Below are positions 1 to 13,459 of a DNA stretch of 64,000 bases, in pieces. The stretch lies in NCBI GenBank assembly GCA_964036295.1, contig OZ038469.1, positions 17,975,591-18,039,590 on the forward strand, read 5' to 3'. Position 1 is the stretch's first letter; each line of letters starts with the position of its first letter. The notes below the pieces were generated by a model. That model had not been told where the DNA came from and made no database searches. It worked only from the letters and a program-made list of their open reading frames with translations. The translations under genes and the position numbers were made by a program. The DNA is from Plumapathes pennacea. Lineage: Eukaryota; Cnidaria; Anthozoa; Antipatharia; Myriopathidae.

Positions 1-645
1 GGTATTCCCACCGAATAATTGTCAGCAATCTTACTCATAAACGCCAAACAAAGAAACCCCCTGAGAGGCTGGTCCAGAAATGCTATTTTCAGGAAGTGCA
101 ATTTTCCTCTGAATGACTCGACACGTCAATCAGTCGTGCCGGCTGGTCACCGCTGCGCATGACAATGAAACCCCCTCAGGGGAGGGGTTGTGTTGTTTCC
201 GAAAATTATCGACTATTTCAATATAAAAACCTCAAGATTGTTGCCGAGACGCTGGAAAAGACAAATATAATCCATCGTAGAAGCGTACTTTTGTATTTGC
301 AATGAAGTAAAGAAATTTTTTCCTAATAACGAGACAAGACTGTTCGCCCCCTCCCTCCCCTACATGGACATGAATAGTTCAGCGGCAAGTGACACAGTTA
401 TTCGTTGATTGTGTGTTTGGACACTTCGACATATTTTCGGTGTCTTCATAACTGGAGTTGTTTGGTGTATTTGGGGCACTTCGTGTGCAGTTTGAGAAGT
501 CATTTTCGTCCGGAAACCTCCGCCTTTGTTCGAGGACGCGTTCTTCGCGGGCATTTTGTTTGTGAATTGTGGTCAACAGGAGCATGAATGACCGACGGTT
601 GATTTTATGACTGCGGTTCACCAACAACTTCATCGTTCTTTAGAC
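1..645 (+). promoter_or_regulatory. 5' flank and probable 5' UTR of the Girdin/Daple-like gene
   Basis: No coding region is supported here. The open frames are short, on both strands, and match nothing I recognise. An in-frame stop at 589-591 precedes two in-frame ATGs, at 607 and 646. The second has the better start context (G at -3, G at +4) and gives an N-terminus most like vertebrate Girdin/Daple. I see no convincing TATA box, so the transcription start is undetermined. Confidence 0.4.
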
Positions 646-3600
646 ATGGCCTACATAAGTCCTACAGAGTTCATGCAAAGCCCACTTGTGATCTGGGTAA
701 GAGATTTTAATCTCTGAGAGTGTCAGCCATGCCGATTGATACAAGTACACATGAAGTGATAGATATTTATAGGCTTTTTGTTTGGTTCACTTCTCAACAT
801 TGCTTCTCTTTTATTAATACAACCTTTCAGGCCAAGACCACTTTCCAGGCCTCATCGCGCTTAGAATCGGTTGCAGATTTAGCCGATGGTGTCTATCTGA
901 ATGAGATCGCGTTTGAAATGTGAGTCATACATGTATATTCAATAATTCAATCCGCCCTCATCGTTTGTGTATGTTCTTTCCTCTCTGTGGGAAGCAAACA
1001 TGCCGTCATTTCCCAAAAGTTATGATATTTAGAACTCGTTCTAAGTAGCCTTTTATTACTTGCAGTGACCCGACATACTTCATATTTTCACGAATACACA
1101 AAGATGTTTCCGGAGATACGAACTTGCGAATTCAAAATTTGGAGACGCTTCTGAAGGAGCTAAAGGCATATTATCAGGTAATTGTCCCAAACAAAAACTT
1201 GTTTTTATAAAGAGATTGATGCTGTATCTTGTCATTTTTCATCTCTGCGAGATTGTTAGCACCTTTCTCTTTGCCAGAGCTTGTATTCTTTTGTAACGCA
1301 GAATATTATGAACCATAATCATGGTAGAGCTGCAAAAGTGAGGCTTTCCATGCACGGACTATTCATAGATGCATGCCTTCTTTGTATCGTACAGTACAGA
1401 ACCGCAAGTTTTAAAACGTGCGAGGACTAGCAATGGTCAAACAACTTTAATGAATATATGCAGTATTTTTGTCCAGTGCTGATTAGCTGGGTTTTATGCA
1501 ACCAGATCCAATTTGCCTTCGGATTGTGCTTTATGTTTGAATAGGATAGTTTGCCATGTTTCCTTGAGAACCATTTGCCCATTATATTCCAGCCTGTAAC
1601 AACTTGTCAAATTATTAAAGCGAACTGCATGCTTTTTATTGTCGAGCTTTTTGTTTTTTTGTTTTTTGTTTTTTTTGTAATTTAAATATAAAAATACCGT
1701 GGCAGTTTGCCGGGTGAATCAGCAGAAATTTAAACCTCACATTAAATGTAAAATTAAATTTTAATTTCTTCATGGAGGACAAAAAACTATATATTTTTCT
1801 TTCATTTTTGCATATCTCAGTGATAAGTTCGTTTTACAATTTATTCTGGCTCAAGTGAAGTAAATATTCATGTTTGATACTGTGTGTTCATTTTTGGCAG
1901 CTGTGTTTACAAGCCCTTGCAGCTTATGATTCTTTTTATTGCAATATTATATTTTCCCTAAAATAGGAGTTCAGAAATCAACTCAAAATATCAGTACAGG
2001 GATTGCAATTTGATAAAAATTTACACAAGTACTTTACGAATTGGAAACTTCTTGACTGTTTATGTTGAAATGAACATTAATTGATTCCATGATTAATAAG
2101 AACATTTGCAGGTATATGTTGAAGAGGTTTATCTGGGCTTTCAGTTCTACACCATAACTACTTGAGAAGAGCGTTTTATCGAATTGACCCCTGCTAATTA
2201 TATAATTTTGTACTTTTAAAAAATAGTACTTTGTAATGCCCACAGGATCAAATGCAAAATTTGTACCCTTTTCCCACGAGGAAATTTTCTCTAAGTTTTT
2301 ATCTGAGAAAGTTTTGTTTGTTTACTTTGCAATTTAAATAAATTACTGTAAAATGCATTAAATAACTTTTTAGCATTGCATGAATCCCTGGCACCACACA
2401 CTAACTGTTCATCATACCGTGCTTGGATCTTTTCTGCAGTCAACCATAACTACAGTATTGTTGAGTCCTTTGTTTACATGTAAAATATAACACTCAATAG
2501 GTCAGTACATGGGTGGTCACACTTGATTAGATATTCTCAAAATATCTGAACTGTGGGAAAATATCAGAATAGCGAATATTTATATTTTTTAGTAACTAAT
2601 CAAAAGTAAGATATTTAACTCTAATTTTTGGATTTTTATCAGACTTAATGGTATACAGGATTGATCAGTTTTTGCTTTACAAAGCCCAGAAGATTCATGA
2701 TAGCCTTAGAAGTGTCTGTTGAAAGAAAGCTTGATTCTCCTCAGCTGTGAAACCACAGTTTTTCTGGTTTATTCTAAGTGATATATTATATATTGCATTT
2801 AATGTATTGACTTCAAGTAGAACAATACTATATTTTTGTTCTCTTTTGTTTGTGCTTTATAAGCTTGAGTGAAGGAGTTAGTAGATAAAGAATCACCGAG
2901 TGTTCTATATTATCTAATCTTGTTCTGATCTTGTCATCATTGTCTTCAGGAAAAACACCAGCAGCTCTTGCTGATGAGAATCCCAAATGCTGTTGTAATT
3001 GCCTCTGATCCTGAAAGTGGTGAGTGTTGGATCCAGAGATAAGCAATTCAGCATAAATTTATTAATGTCAATTACAAAATTTTAAGATTAATTTCTTTTG
3101 TGTTGTGTGTTTCTGCTAATGGGGAGAATGACCAATAATAAATAAGAGGAGAACGGGATAGGCATGTAGGCAGGAGAGAATGGATGCAGAGGTGAAGTTA
3201 TAGGAAGTGAGATAAGATGAGATGAGATGAGATGAGATGAGGGGAGGGAAGTAGAGGGGAGGGAAGTAGAGGGGAGGACTGGGGAGAGGTGGGGAGAGAA
3301 GAAGCTCGGAGTAGAGGAGAGTGCTGACGCGAGAGGGGAGAGCAAAAGAGGAAAGTTAGGAAGGCTGTGGTTGGGTGGAGACAATACAATACATGTCTTA
3401 CTCACGAAGACCAAGTTCTGTGAATACTCAAAGCAGATAATAACGGTGTATCAATTTCCCGTACAGATGAAGCACTTACAGAACTTACAAGCATTCTACT
3501 TCTCATACTGGGATGTGCAGTGCAGGTAAAAAAAAGTACAAAACTGATCAATCTGTAGTTGCTTGGCTTTGTTGGTGTGTAATAACACTTATCATGACTT

Positions 3601-4194
3601 GTGTATATTTTAATAGTGTGACAAAAAAGAATACTTTATTGGAAAGATCACAGATGATCTGGACCTCAACACCAAGAGCTCGCTGATGGAACACATCAAA
3701 TCGGTGAGCTGACACATACTCTTTACAGATTTGTTATTGGTGCATTGTGTTGTTGATGTTACACATCATGTTTTTATATTTTTATATCTTTCAGATAACA
3801 CAAACTCCAGAAAATATTCTCACATATCGCTACAATGAAATTGCTGAGTTATCTTCAGAGTAAGTGGTGCTTAGGGTACAAAACAAAATATCACAAATAA
3901 CAAAAAACAATCATGCCAGTTGTCACTCATTGCTTGAATCTTTTTTTTTTTTTATCAGGCAACTGATTCTTTTTGTTGACTCCATGTTCTACCGGCTGTC
4001 ACAGATTGTGGACGAAAGAGACAGCTTTGTTGGTGTAAGTTCTTGTGTTTTCTTGCGTTAAGCTTTTCTTATTTACAGCATGACAATATGGTTTGAATTT
4101 TGAAAGTGATGAACTGGATGGTATGTTGTTTTATTCACAGATGATTTCTCATTTGGCTTTTGAAAAAGAGTCGATTCTTCAAGATAAGCACCGG
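646..4194 (+). other. HOOK-domain exons 1-9 of the Daple-like gene
   Basis: Exons: 646-696, 831-919, 1066-1177, 2950-3019, 3467-3525, 3617-3703, 3795-3859, 3959-4034, 4141-4194 (residues 1-221). Recognisable family blocks are FMQSPLVIW (exon 1), NLRIQNLETLLKELKAYYQ (exon 3), ILLLILGCAVQC (exons 5-6) and LSQIVDERDSFVG (exon 8). These follow the order and spacing of the Girdin HOOK domain. Intron 3 (1178-2949) is the longest in the gene; I see no exon or known RNA in it. Confidence 0.9.
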
Positions 4195-6111
4195 GTGAGT
4201 ACAGGGATCTACGACTCTTATTTTCAAAGGATGCTTTGCGTCAAAACAGTTCACAACATATAATATTAGACTACTCCTTTCTAACCACTAAGTCTTTTGT
4301 TTTGTTGTTATCTTTTTTACAGGCTTCTCCTCGGGTGTTCTCTCCACCACTGAGCCCAGTCCCCAAGCATGCTAAAGAGTCTCCATCTGTGTCAGCTGCT
4401 AAGGAAAAGTTGCGCGTGGTCACAGAAGAAGTGTGAGTTGGAAAATTAAAGAATGGTCATAATCATGCATGCCACATATAATTTACTTTTTTGTTCAGAC
4501 TGTGAAGATTCACTCTTCCCTCTCCCCAGCAGGTCTTTAGTCATCAAATATGAATATATTAAAATAATTATTCTCTGTTGCAGGGAGGAGAAAAATGTCA
4601 TTATTGCAGAGTTGAGAGATGAACTTATTGCCAGTAAACAGCTCATGGAGAAACTGCGACAAGAGGTAAAATTCTGCATTTTGATCAAGATCTGAAGTCA
4701 TGTTCCAGTGCAAAGTTCTGTTAATGCTAACAACAGTGATGTTACCGGTATGATTGTTACCTAAATCTGTTATTTGAGGTCATTTTTCTTTTTCAGAACA
4801 AAAACCTCTCCCAGGATGCACGATGGGTAAAGGCTTACCGCGATGAAATCGATGTTCTCAAAGAAAAGGTTAGTGTCTTTGTGACCATCAATGAGCAACT
4901 TGAATATTAACATCTTGTCATATGATCTGCATATCAGATGTTTGTTGTTTTTTTTTTGTCTGTTCAACACCATATACATCATTCTGTATGTTGTGATTTC
5001 TTCCAGGGGGATAAGGTAGATCGACTTGAAATGGAAAACAGTCGTTATCGTGACAAACTCCAGGATTTGGATTATTACAAGAAAAGAGTTGAGGTAAATG
5101 TTTTGTTTCGTACGAATTGTTGTGGCTGCTATCAGGCGGCACACTTGTCTAAAGAAAAATAGCTACACTACGTGTGCCGTGTTAAGGATGTGGTACTGGG
5201 CCCGGTTTTTCAAAGCACGATTAGGCTAATCCTGGATTAGGTCTAAACTTTCTTGTCATTTATAAGCCTGAAAATGTGAGGGTTTTGTCCTGCAAAGATT
5301 TCCTTGATACGTATTCAGCTAAAACAAGCTTTTAAATCCATATTTGAACAAAACCCTGCATTTTATCGGCAGAGAGGTCGTCAGAAAGAATTTCGTTAAT
5401 CCTGGATTAGCTTAATCGGCTTTCGAAAAACCGGGCCCTAGGGTCTTGAACTTATTGGCTTTTAGTTTATTTATCCTGGCAAGAGGTTTTGTTGTTTACC
5501 ATTTGCTTGTTCCCACAACAGGAGTTAAAGGAGCAGAACGAGCTGTTATATGAACACAAGCTGGTGTTGGAGGAGCAGGTTGCGGGACTGAGTTTCAAAG
5601 AGGAGAGAATTGGTGAGATGGCGTGATTCTACAGAACACCCATGTACTGTACAAGATCAGAGCTCTACATTTTACTCAAAATGTTCTTCTTTCCACCAGA
5701 AATACTGGAGGAGGAGAACAAGAAGCTCAAGTCGCACATCCACCACCTAGCTGAGGTTTGTTCATGATAACCTTGCTATCCAGCTCTTGGTATTTTCTCG
5801 CCGTCTTTGCGCAGCAACAGCTGTCGTTATTACTTTATCTTGCTCGCTTTTAGGAGAGGCAGTTCGACGCGGTCAAGTTGAAGGAAGTTATGGAAGAGAA
5901 TGCTCAACTTGTGCTGGACAAACAGAACAGGTGAGCAGCACTAACGTCTTTATTGAGCGACCATAGATACGTTACGTCTTTTTTTTTTTTTGCGCATCTT
6001 TATCAAGAAACTGAAGCCCCTCTGCCTTGTCCCCATTTGCAGTATGGCGGAGCTTGCGGCAGTGACGTCAGCGTTCGACTCCAGAAGCAAGAGCCCAACA
6101 GGTAGGGAGGG

Positions 6112-6142
<31 letters not shown>

Positions 6143-9100
6143 GGGGGGTCCCTTTTTTTCACTTGTTTGTGATTTTTTCTGCCTTGGGTACATCAATGTA
6201 ACATGAGCATTTCTGAACAAGACCTTGTGGACTCAAGTCTGTCGGCTTTTGCTGTTTTCAGCTTTGTCAAACCTCGCCAGCGAGTGGAGTGAATCCAGGT
6301 ACGTGACAGTGTTTCATACAACAAACCCACTTTCCTTTGCTTGTTGAAAACGTTTTACGTTTTTCTCTGCAGCTCTGTTGGCGTGTTGCGCTTGGAGCGA
6401 GAAAACCAGCAGCTCAAGAAATCTCTGGATCAACTGAAGACATCTAACACCAAGGTGTCTGACCTGGTCAGGGAAAAGAATGAGTTGCACGAAAAAGTGA
6501 TGGAAAGCAAGTCTACCATTCACAGCTTGAATGAGGTGAGATAAGGACATGTCCCCATGTAAACAAGACTGGTCAGTGTATTTTTTGATAATCTTGTGGG
6601 CCCAGCTTTCAACGCGCCTCTGTTTAGTATACTTTTGTTATTGTTGTTGATTCTCGTCATTGCGTGATTACTACTTGAACATCGGAACGTCATCAGTGCT
6701 ACATAGCGTTGTAACTTGATCATTCTATTTTCCAGGAAATCGCCCGAGTTAAAGTTCAAAACCAAGTCCAGGAAACTGAAATAACGAAGTTGAACCACGT
6801 GATGGAAAACCTGAAAGAGAACCTGTCCGGACAGCTAGCAGAGAAAAGAGAGATCCTCGTACAACAGGAAGTTGTGCTGTGAGTTCCTTTAGTGTCACGC
6901 CACGCTCTCTTACTCGTCACGCCATACACGTCACGCCATATCTCAATCTCCAGCTAGAGGGATTTACCATTTATGTTTCTTATTTTCCAGTAATAGCCAA
7001 TTACCAGACGAGCAATCGCAAAAAAGCGTTGATCATAATTTACAAAACGAGAAACTTACAAAGCTAGCGAGCCAAGCAGAGGAGCGGGGGAACAAGCTGG
7101 TAGAACTGAGTCAACTGGCCAAAGATAACGAGAACGTCATAGCAACCCTTGGTAAACAAATGGAGGAGAAGGAGAGCAAGGTGACGGCCTTGGTGGAGCA
7201 GTCCAGAAATCAAGAGAACACAATTGCCGCTCTCACTCAAGACGGGATAAATAAAGAAAAAGAGATCAAGGAACTTTGTCGGGAAGCGAAGAATAAAGAA
7301 AAGCAGCTAGCAGAGAGTAACAGAGCTGCAAATGATAAAGAAGAGAAAATACTCGAGCTAAATGAAGTCATCCAAACGCGGGAAAGACGTCTGCGAAGTT
7401 TGGAATCCAGGTATTGAAAGAATCCGGAATCTCCCTACATCATGTTTGTTTGTTTGTTTGTTTGTTTGTTTGTTTGTGTGTTTGCTTTTTGTTTGTTTGT
7501 GGGTTTGTATGCTCGTCCATCTATCTGTTAGTTTGTATACCTAGGTTTCCGCGTTCGCCTGTCGCAACAACTGCAACTTTAGAAGTGCAAGTGCTAAAGC
7601 TTGCACAGTTTATCTCGTTTGCTTGCTCTTGCGTTCAATGTGCTATTTCTGTCCGCAGACTTGGAGAGTCCGCTGAAGAGCAGGCTCAGGCAGATCACGT
7701 GCTAAGGCAACAGCGCAAACAAATAGCCGAACTACAAAACAGGTGAACACTTGCTTGGTTTTGCGCATGTGTAAAATATATTTTGCCGCTGAACAGTCAG
7801 CGACTTGTCTTTTATCTCGTTATGGCCAGCGAGCAGGCGAGAAAAAGGCACTCCACCAGCTATGCCTTTTGTTCTCATACCCCCCTCAACTTATTGGAGA
7901 GCTACAATCTTTCAATAATTAGGAAGTGTTAAACTTTATCGTGTTATCTCACAACTTTCTCGTGTAGGCTCGAGGAATTTTCGTCTGAGAAGAAGATGGT
8001 GGAGGAGCAAGTAAGAAGAAAGGAGGAGGAAATCACCGAGCTGGAAACCAGGTGCGTGAAGCTTTGTGGGAAATCATGCGAAATGGAGAATACAAAGACA
8101 TTTTCTCTAAAATGCCTCGCGTATTGATGGACAAGTGTCCAGTGGTCATACGGAACGCACTAAAATGTAGGAATAGCTAAGTTGTGGGCGATATCTCAAT
8201 AGAATTTCTATTCAATCTGCAGAGTTGAAGAAGTTGTGCAGTTGAGAGACAGATGGGACGAGAACAGTAAACGAAAGGACAAAGAGATGTACGAACTCAA
8301 GAACAGGTCAGTTCGCTTTCTCCTACCGTGGCGTTTACATGTTTGTTTGTTTTGTTTTTTGTTTTCTTTGCGCAGTAATGACTTTATTTTCCCGCAGGGT
8401 GGAGAAAAGTTCTGACGAAAATGAGCGTCTGACTGAAGAAGTCAAACTCAAGGAACACAAGGTCCACTCCCTGCAGAAAAGGTTAGAAAAAAATGCCTCA
8501 GCGCTGTCTGTTTCCCTCCTGGCCTGGACAACGCGCAAATACGTTTTCGGCCGTGCGGTCACTTTGCTTTTGAGTCAGGGGTCATTCACAGAACTGTGCA
8601 GCCAAGTACAGATTTTGCATCTTCAATAACGAAAGTGACGACAAAAACATATTTCCACCGTGTCGCTGGCCTGTTTGCAGTGCCGTCTGTACTTATAAGA
8701 GGTTTCTCATTTTCTGCTGACTTTTCAACTCTGCAGGGTCGAGGAGCTGCTCGTGTCTTTTGATGAGAATACGGAGAATCTGAATCACAACATCAGAGAA
8801 AAAGAAAAACAGAACAAGGAGCTGGGCAAAAGGTGTGCAGAACTGCGCGTGCGTGAATGTGCGTGTTTGTGCCCGTGGGTACCCCTGTGCTTTGTCACTA
8901 CACGGTTTAATGCTGGTTACTCCCACAATGCTGTGCAGGTTGGAGGAGCTCAATGAAGCTGTGGAGGAAGTGGAAAAGCTGAAAGAGCTGCTTAATCAAA
9001 AGGAGGAGAAACTAGTGAGCGTTAACAAGACTCTCGGTGCCAAGGAGAAGGAGGTGCAGGAGTTGGAGAGCAGGTATTTCCCTTGAAGAATTCCGGTTTG

Positions 9101-12100
9101 TCCGGTCAATCCTGTTATGAAAACATGGAGTTGACAATATTGTGTGTGGTAAAATTAGTAGATTGTCAGCTGGGTTTCTTTTTGTCCAGGTTGGAAGATT
9201 TAAACAGCAAGAACAACAAACTCCAGCACACGTTGAAACTGAAAGAGAAGAAAATTGTTGCCCTGGAGAGCAACTTGATCGAGGTGGAAAGTGTTACGTC
9301 AGTACAGAAGGACGATAAACTGGCGGAAATAAAGCGAGCTGCTGAAGGAAAGGACAATAAGATAGTGGAGCTGGAGAGCAGGTGAGGAAGAAGCATTCAA
9401 GAAATGTTGCTTTCTTTCATTTATCTTAACGCTTCTACCACTCCTTCGCTTACTCGAATTTCTTTGCAGGCTCGAGGACTTGGTGAACAGCAAAAACAAA
9501 TTGCAACAAAGTCTGAAGCTCAGAGAGGAAAAGATTACTGAACTAGAAATCCAGTGAGTTAAAGAATGGTTGATTGATGGAGACATTACAAGTGTGAAAA
9601 CCACCCGAGACCCCTTGTCTCTCAATGTGTGTGAAGGGGAAGGCAGGCGTTGAGCTTTATAAAATATGTAGCTATACTCGATTTTATCATATGCGCATCG
9701 TCTTCCGACACCACGACGAGCGTGACCCATTTGTCCTGATCAGAATTGTGCATTGCATGACCAAGTTTTGGGCATTACGTGACCGAGCTGTGTTGATCAG
9801 AGTTGTGCATTGTGTGACTCTCCTCGCAGGGTTGAAGAATTGGAGCACGTGACGTCAGAGAAAAACAGACTCGGCCAAAGTGTAGAAAACAAGACCAAGA
9901 AAATTCTGGATCTGGAAACGAGGTATTTAGATCGGGAAAAAGAAGGAAGGAAATAGAGACGTAAGAGGAAGTGAAAAGAAGAAGAAAGTATGGAAGGATG
10001 AAGGCAGAAGGGAGAACGGAATTAAGAGCTCGTGCACTAGCTTCCTTACTTTGTCAAATTGTCGCCATTTGTGTTGTGTTTTCAGACTCGAGGACTTGGT
10101 CAGTGATAATCAAAAGCTGAGGCATACCGCTGAGCAGAAAGAAGGGAAACTAAGGTCCACGGAAAACAAGTAAGGCTGTACACATCGTTACCGTACTTTA
10201 GATTGTGAGTGTTTTATCTTCTGTTCTTTTGTTGTAAGGCTGTACACATCTTCTGTTCTTTTGTTCTAAGGCTGTACACATCGTTACCTTACTTTAGATT
10301 GTGAGTGTTTTATCTTTGTTCTTTTGTTCTAAGGCTGTACACATCGTTACCGTACTTTAGATTGTGAGTGTTTTATCTTCTGTTCTTTTGTTTTGGTTTT
10401 CAGAGTCCTTGAGCTCGAGGAGTCGCTGGGCTCCACTCAGTTCTTACAACAAAGTGTGAAACAAAAGGAGGACAAACTGTCGACGCAGAGTCAACTCATT
10501 CAACACAAAGAAGAGACAATCGCTGAGCTCGAGAACAGGTCAGCGGTTCACACTTCTACGTTCATGTGTGCATGTGCATGTCGGTCTGCGCATGTGCGTG
10601 CGTGTGTGATAGCCTTGGGACTCTCTATCTCCGCGACATCTTACTTCCCGATGTATCTTTATGCAGGCTTGAAGATTCCCAGACGCACAACCGCAAGTTG
10701 TCTCACACTCTGAAGATCAAAGAAGAGAAGATGGAGGCTCTCGTGCGAAGGTAGCCATGACAAAATGTACACTCTTAAAAGAAGGACATAAACATTGTGT
10801 GTTGTCAGTCAAGCGTGCATGTGTCCCAACATGTCGGCAATGCACTTCAGCAGCCTTTTTCACTATTGTTTAGGATTGAAGAACTGGAAGATCTAGTACA
10901 CGAAAGTGAGAAATTGAACCAAGCTGTACAACAGAAGGACGAGAAAATCAAGAGCTTAGAAAGCAAGTAAGTTCACCACGTCAAACCTGACAGTCAGGTT
11001 TAAGGTCTAAAACGAGGCTCCGTCATGTTTACACCTCAAAAGTTAAGCGTCTCTTCTTATGAACTTGATAATTCGTATAGTTTGGTGTTCCCACAGTAAC
11101 TCTGTTCACATGTTGTGTAAATAGTTTGGTGTTCCCACAGTAACTCTGTTCACATGTTGTGTAATTATTGATAGTTGTTTTAGTATAGTTTGGTTTTATG
11201 AACATGAAGGCGGTTTTATGTTTAATCCAAGGTTGGACGAGTTAGAGGACACAGTGTCAAGAAATGACAAGTTAAATCAGAATCTGAAACTGAAGGAAGA
11301 GAAGATAACTCGCTTGCAGAACAGGTACCCCTCCTCGTGCGGTGAATCTGTTCCTCCCCTCCCCTCCCCCGTGCGGTGCACTTGTTTCAAGTCGCTCTAT
11401 TTATCAAACGCAAACAAAGGCACAAGCACACGCATAAATAGGGAAATAAATTCACTCCCATCCCCTCCCCTCCTCAGGCTGGATGAAATGGAAGACGCAG
11501 TGAACATCAATTCCAAACTGAATCAGACTTTACGCAACAAAGATGAAAAGATCAAAGCCTTGGAGACGAGGTAATGTATCCTGGCCTCAGCACCTTGTGG
11601 TGTAGTAATATTGACTTGATACATGCAACCCACAGAATTCAGTACACGGCAGTCGTAACACGGCATCAAGTGATGCGATTGCGTGATGTACTCATGATTT
11701 GATCCGCACCCCACCCCACACAGGATCAGCGAACTCGAGGCGGAACTGGACAAAAAAGACAGAGAAGCGTTGGAAAGTAAACGGCAAGCCGAAGCGAAAA
11801 TGCGAGTGTTGGAACAAAGGTACGTGTTTAACTAGGTCGTTCTGGACTCGCTGTTTACTGTTGCAGTTCCCGGATGTGCGTTTCAACACTGATTTGTTCC
11901 CAGAGAACACGCGGAGTAAACTAAAAATGTTGTGCGCATGACAGGAGAAAGACAGTGGCTTAAGTAGCGATACGAAATGAAAATGATAGCGAGGTAGCAA
12001 GAGAGACGGCCAGATGCTATAGGCATGAAAGGTAGTATTGAAACAGCCAATTACATCGTAAAAAGCTTGAAGTAAAACCAAGACAATAAAGTAGACTACG

Positions 12101-13405
12101 AAGACAGCGAGGAGTATAGTGTTAAACCAGCCGTACGAGGTACCGCTTATCAGGCAGAAGACTTTTAAACAAGACAGCAAAACAGAGGTCCGTTAATGAA
12201 CGTGTGATGTTTGATCGGTGTCTGTTCGCTGTAGTTTGGATCAACAGACTTCTATAAAAGTTCAACGTCAACACAGTGTAAAGAGACGAGAGGAAAAGAT
12301 AGTGGATTTGGAAAAGAGAAGAACCAGGTTTGCGGTTTTTCTGGTCCCGACGTCAAGTTTTTTTCTGTCTGTTTCACGCGAATAGTTCCAATTTCACTCA
12401 TAACAATCGCTAACCAGCGCTTCTAACTATAATCTAACATTAAGTTTCTAATTCGCTCAGCTCAAAGTAAGTTTAAAGTCGCTGTTTAAATAAATACATT
12501 ATCGTATAAGCCTAACTTATTATCCTAATTTATAATCCGAAATAATCTGTTACTAAACCTTGGTGGACATCAGTGTGCACGTGATGACACACTCATGCCG
12601 GGTTGTGTTATCTTGCAGACTTGAACAATACATGGAGGAAAAAGAAGGCAAAATTCACAACCTGCAGAGCCAGTGAGAACACTCGTATTATGTCCCTGTT
12701 GTTGTTGTTTTTGTTGTTGTACACAGCTGCGTGTTTGTAGACGTCACGTGATTTCCAAAATATCAAACATGGCGGCGCATCTATATTTCTGAGAACTCTA
12801 ACTGTTCTCTCTTTTTTTAAGACTCGAAGGCTCTGTTGATCGGTTCAGAAAGATGGATATGACAATTGGAGAGCGGGAAATGAAGATTGCGGAACTAGAA
12901 GCGCAGTAAGTCTTCTGTGTGATCTTCCATCCATCCGCATGTTTCTCCGTTCAACCGTTGTTTTTCTTTCTTTCTTTCCTTTTACTCTCTATTCTTTATT
13001 TGTATTAGGTTGCTCGATGCACAGGACTTCAGTCGTGAGAACCGTAAGCTAAACCACATCATGAAGACGAAGGATGTCAGGATAGAAAACTTGGAGTTAA
13101 GGTATGAAACGAGCAAAGCGCGGTAGACCATCTATAAACCTGTGTAGGTTTAGTGCATTGAAAGTGGACGATCTCGTGGTGATAACTGTTTTTATTTTTT
13201 AGACTTCAAGACTTAGAACCTTCTGTTGAACGTCTGAAAACGGAAAGTCGCGAGAAACAAGAGAAGATCGGAACTTTGCAAAAGAGGTGACGTCACGACT
13301 CAACCTGTAACGAGAGCGGGGGGAACGCATTTTATCTCTGACATGAAACTGTTTAGACGTTGATCACTACTTAATTTAATGATTGATTGATTGGCTGAAT
13401 CATTA

Positions 13406-13459
<54 letters not shown>

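Larger units (their letters stand above)
4323..7410 (+). other. Linker and first coiled-coil exons 10-21 of the Daple-like gene
   Basis: Exons: 4323-4432, 4584-4665, 4797-4868, 5007-5093, 5522-5612, 5700-5755, 5854-5930, 6043-6101, 6262-6298, 6373-6535, 6736-6878, 6991-7410 (residues 222-686). Exon 10 is a Ser/Pro linker after the HOOK domain. Exons 11-16 hold the segment that is most recognisable in Girdin, Daple and Hook proteins (ARWVKAYRDEIDVLKEK, then DRLEMENSRYRDKLQDLDYY). Exon 21, at 420 nt, is the longest coiled-coil exon and its sequence is internally repetitive (NKEKEIKEL, NKEKQLAES, NDKEEKILEL). Confidence 0.88.

Noticed and set aside
607-645. Alternative start of the Daple-like protein 13 codons upstream
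   Set aside because: In frame and after a stop, so possible, but its start context is weak and the ATG at 646 fits the family N-terminus better.
3088-3414. Minus-strand Ser/Pro/Leu-rich frames
   Set aside because: Low-complexity reading of the polypurine tract in an intron.
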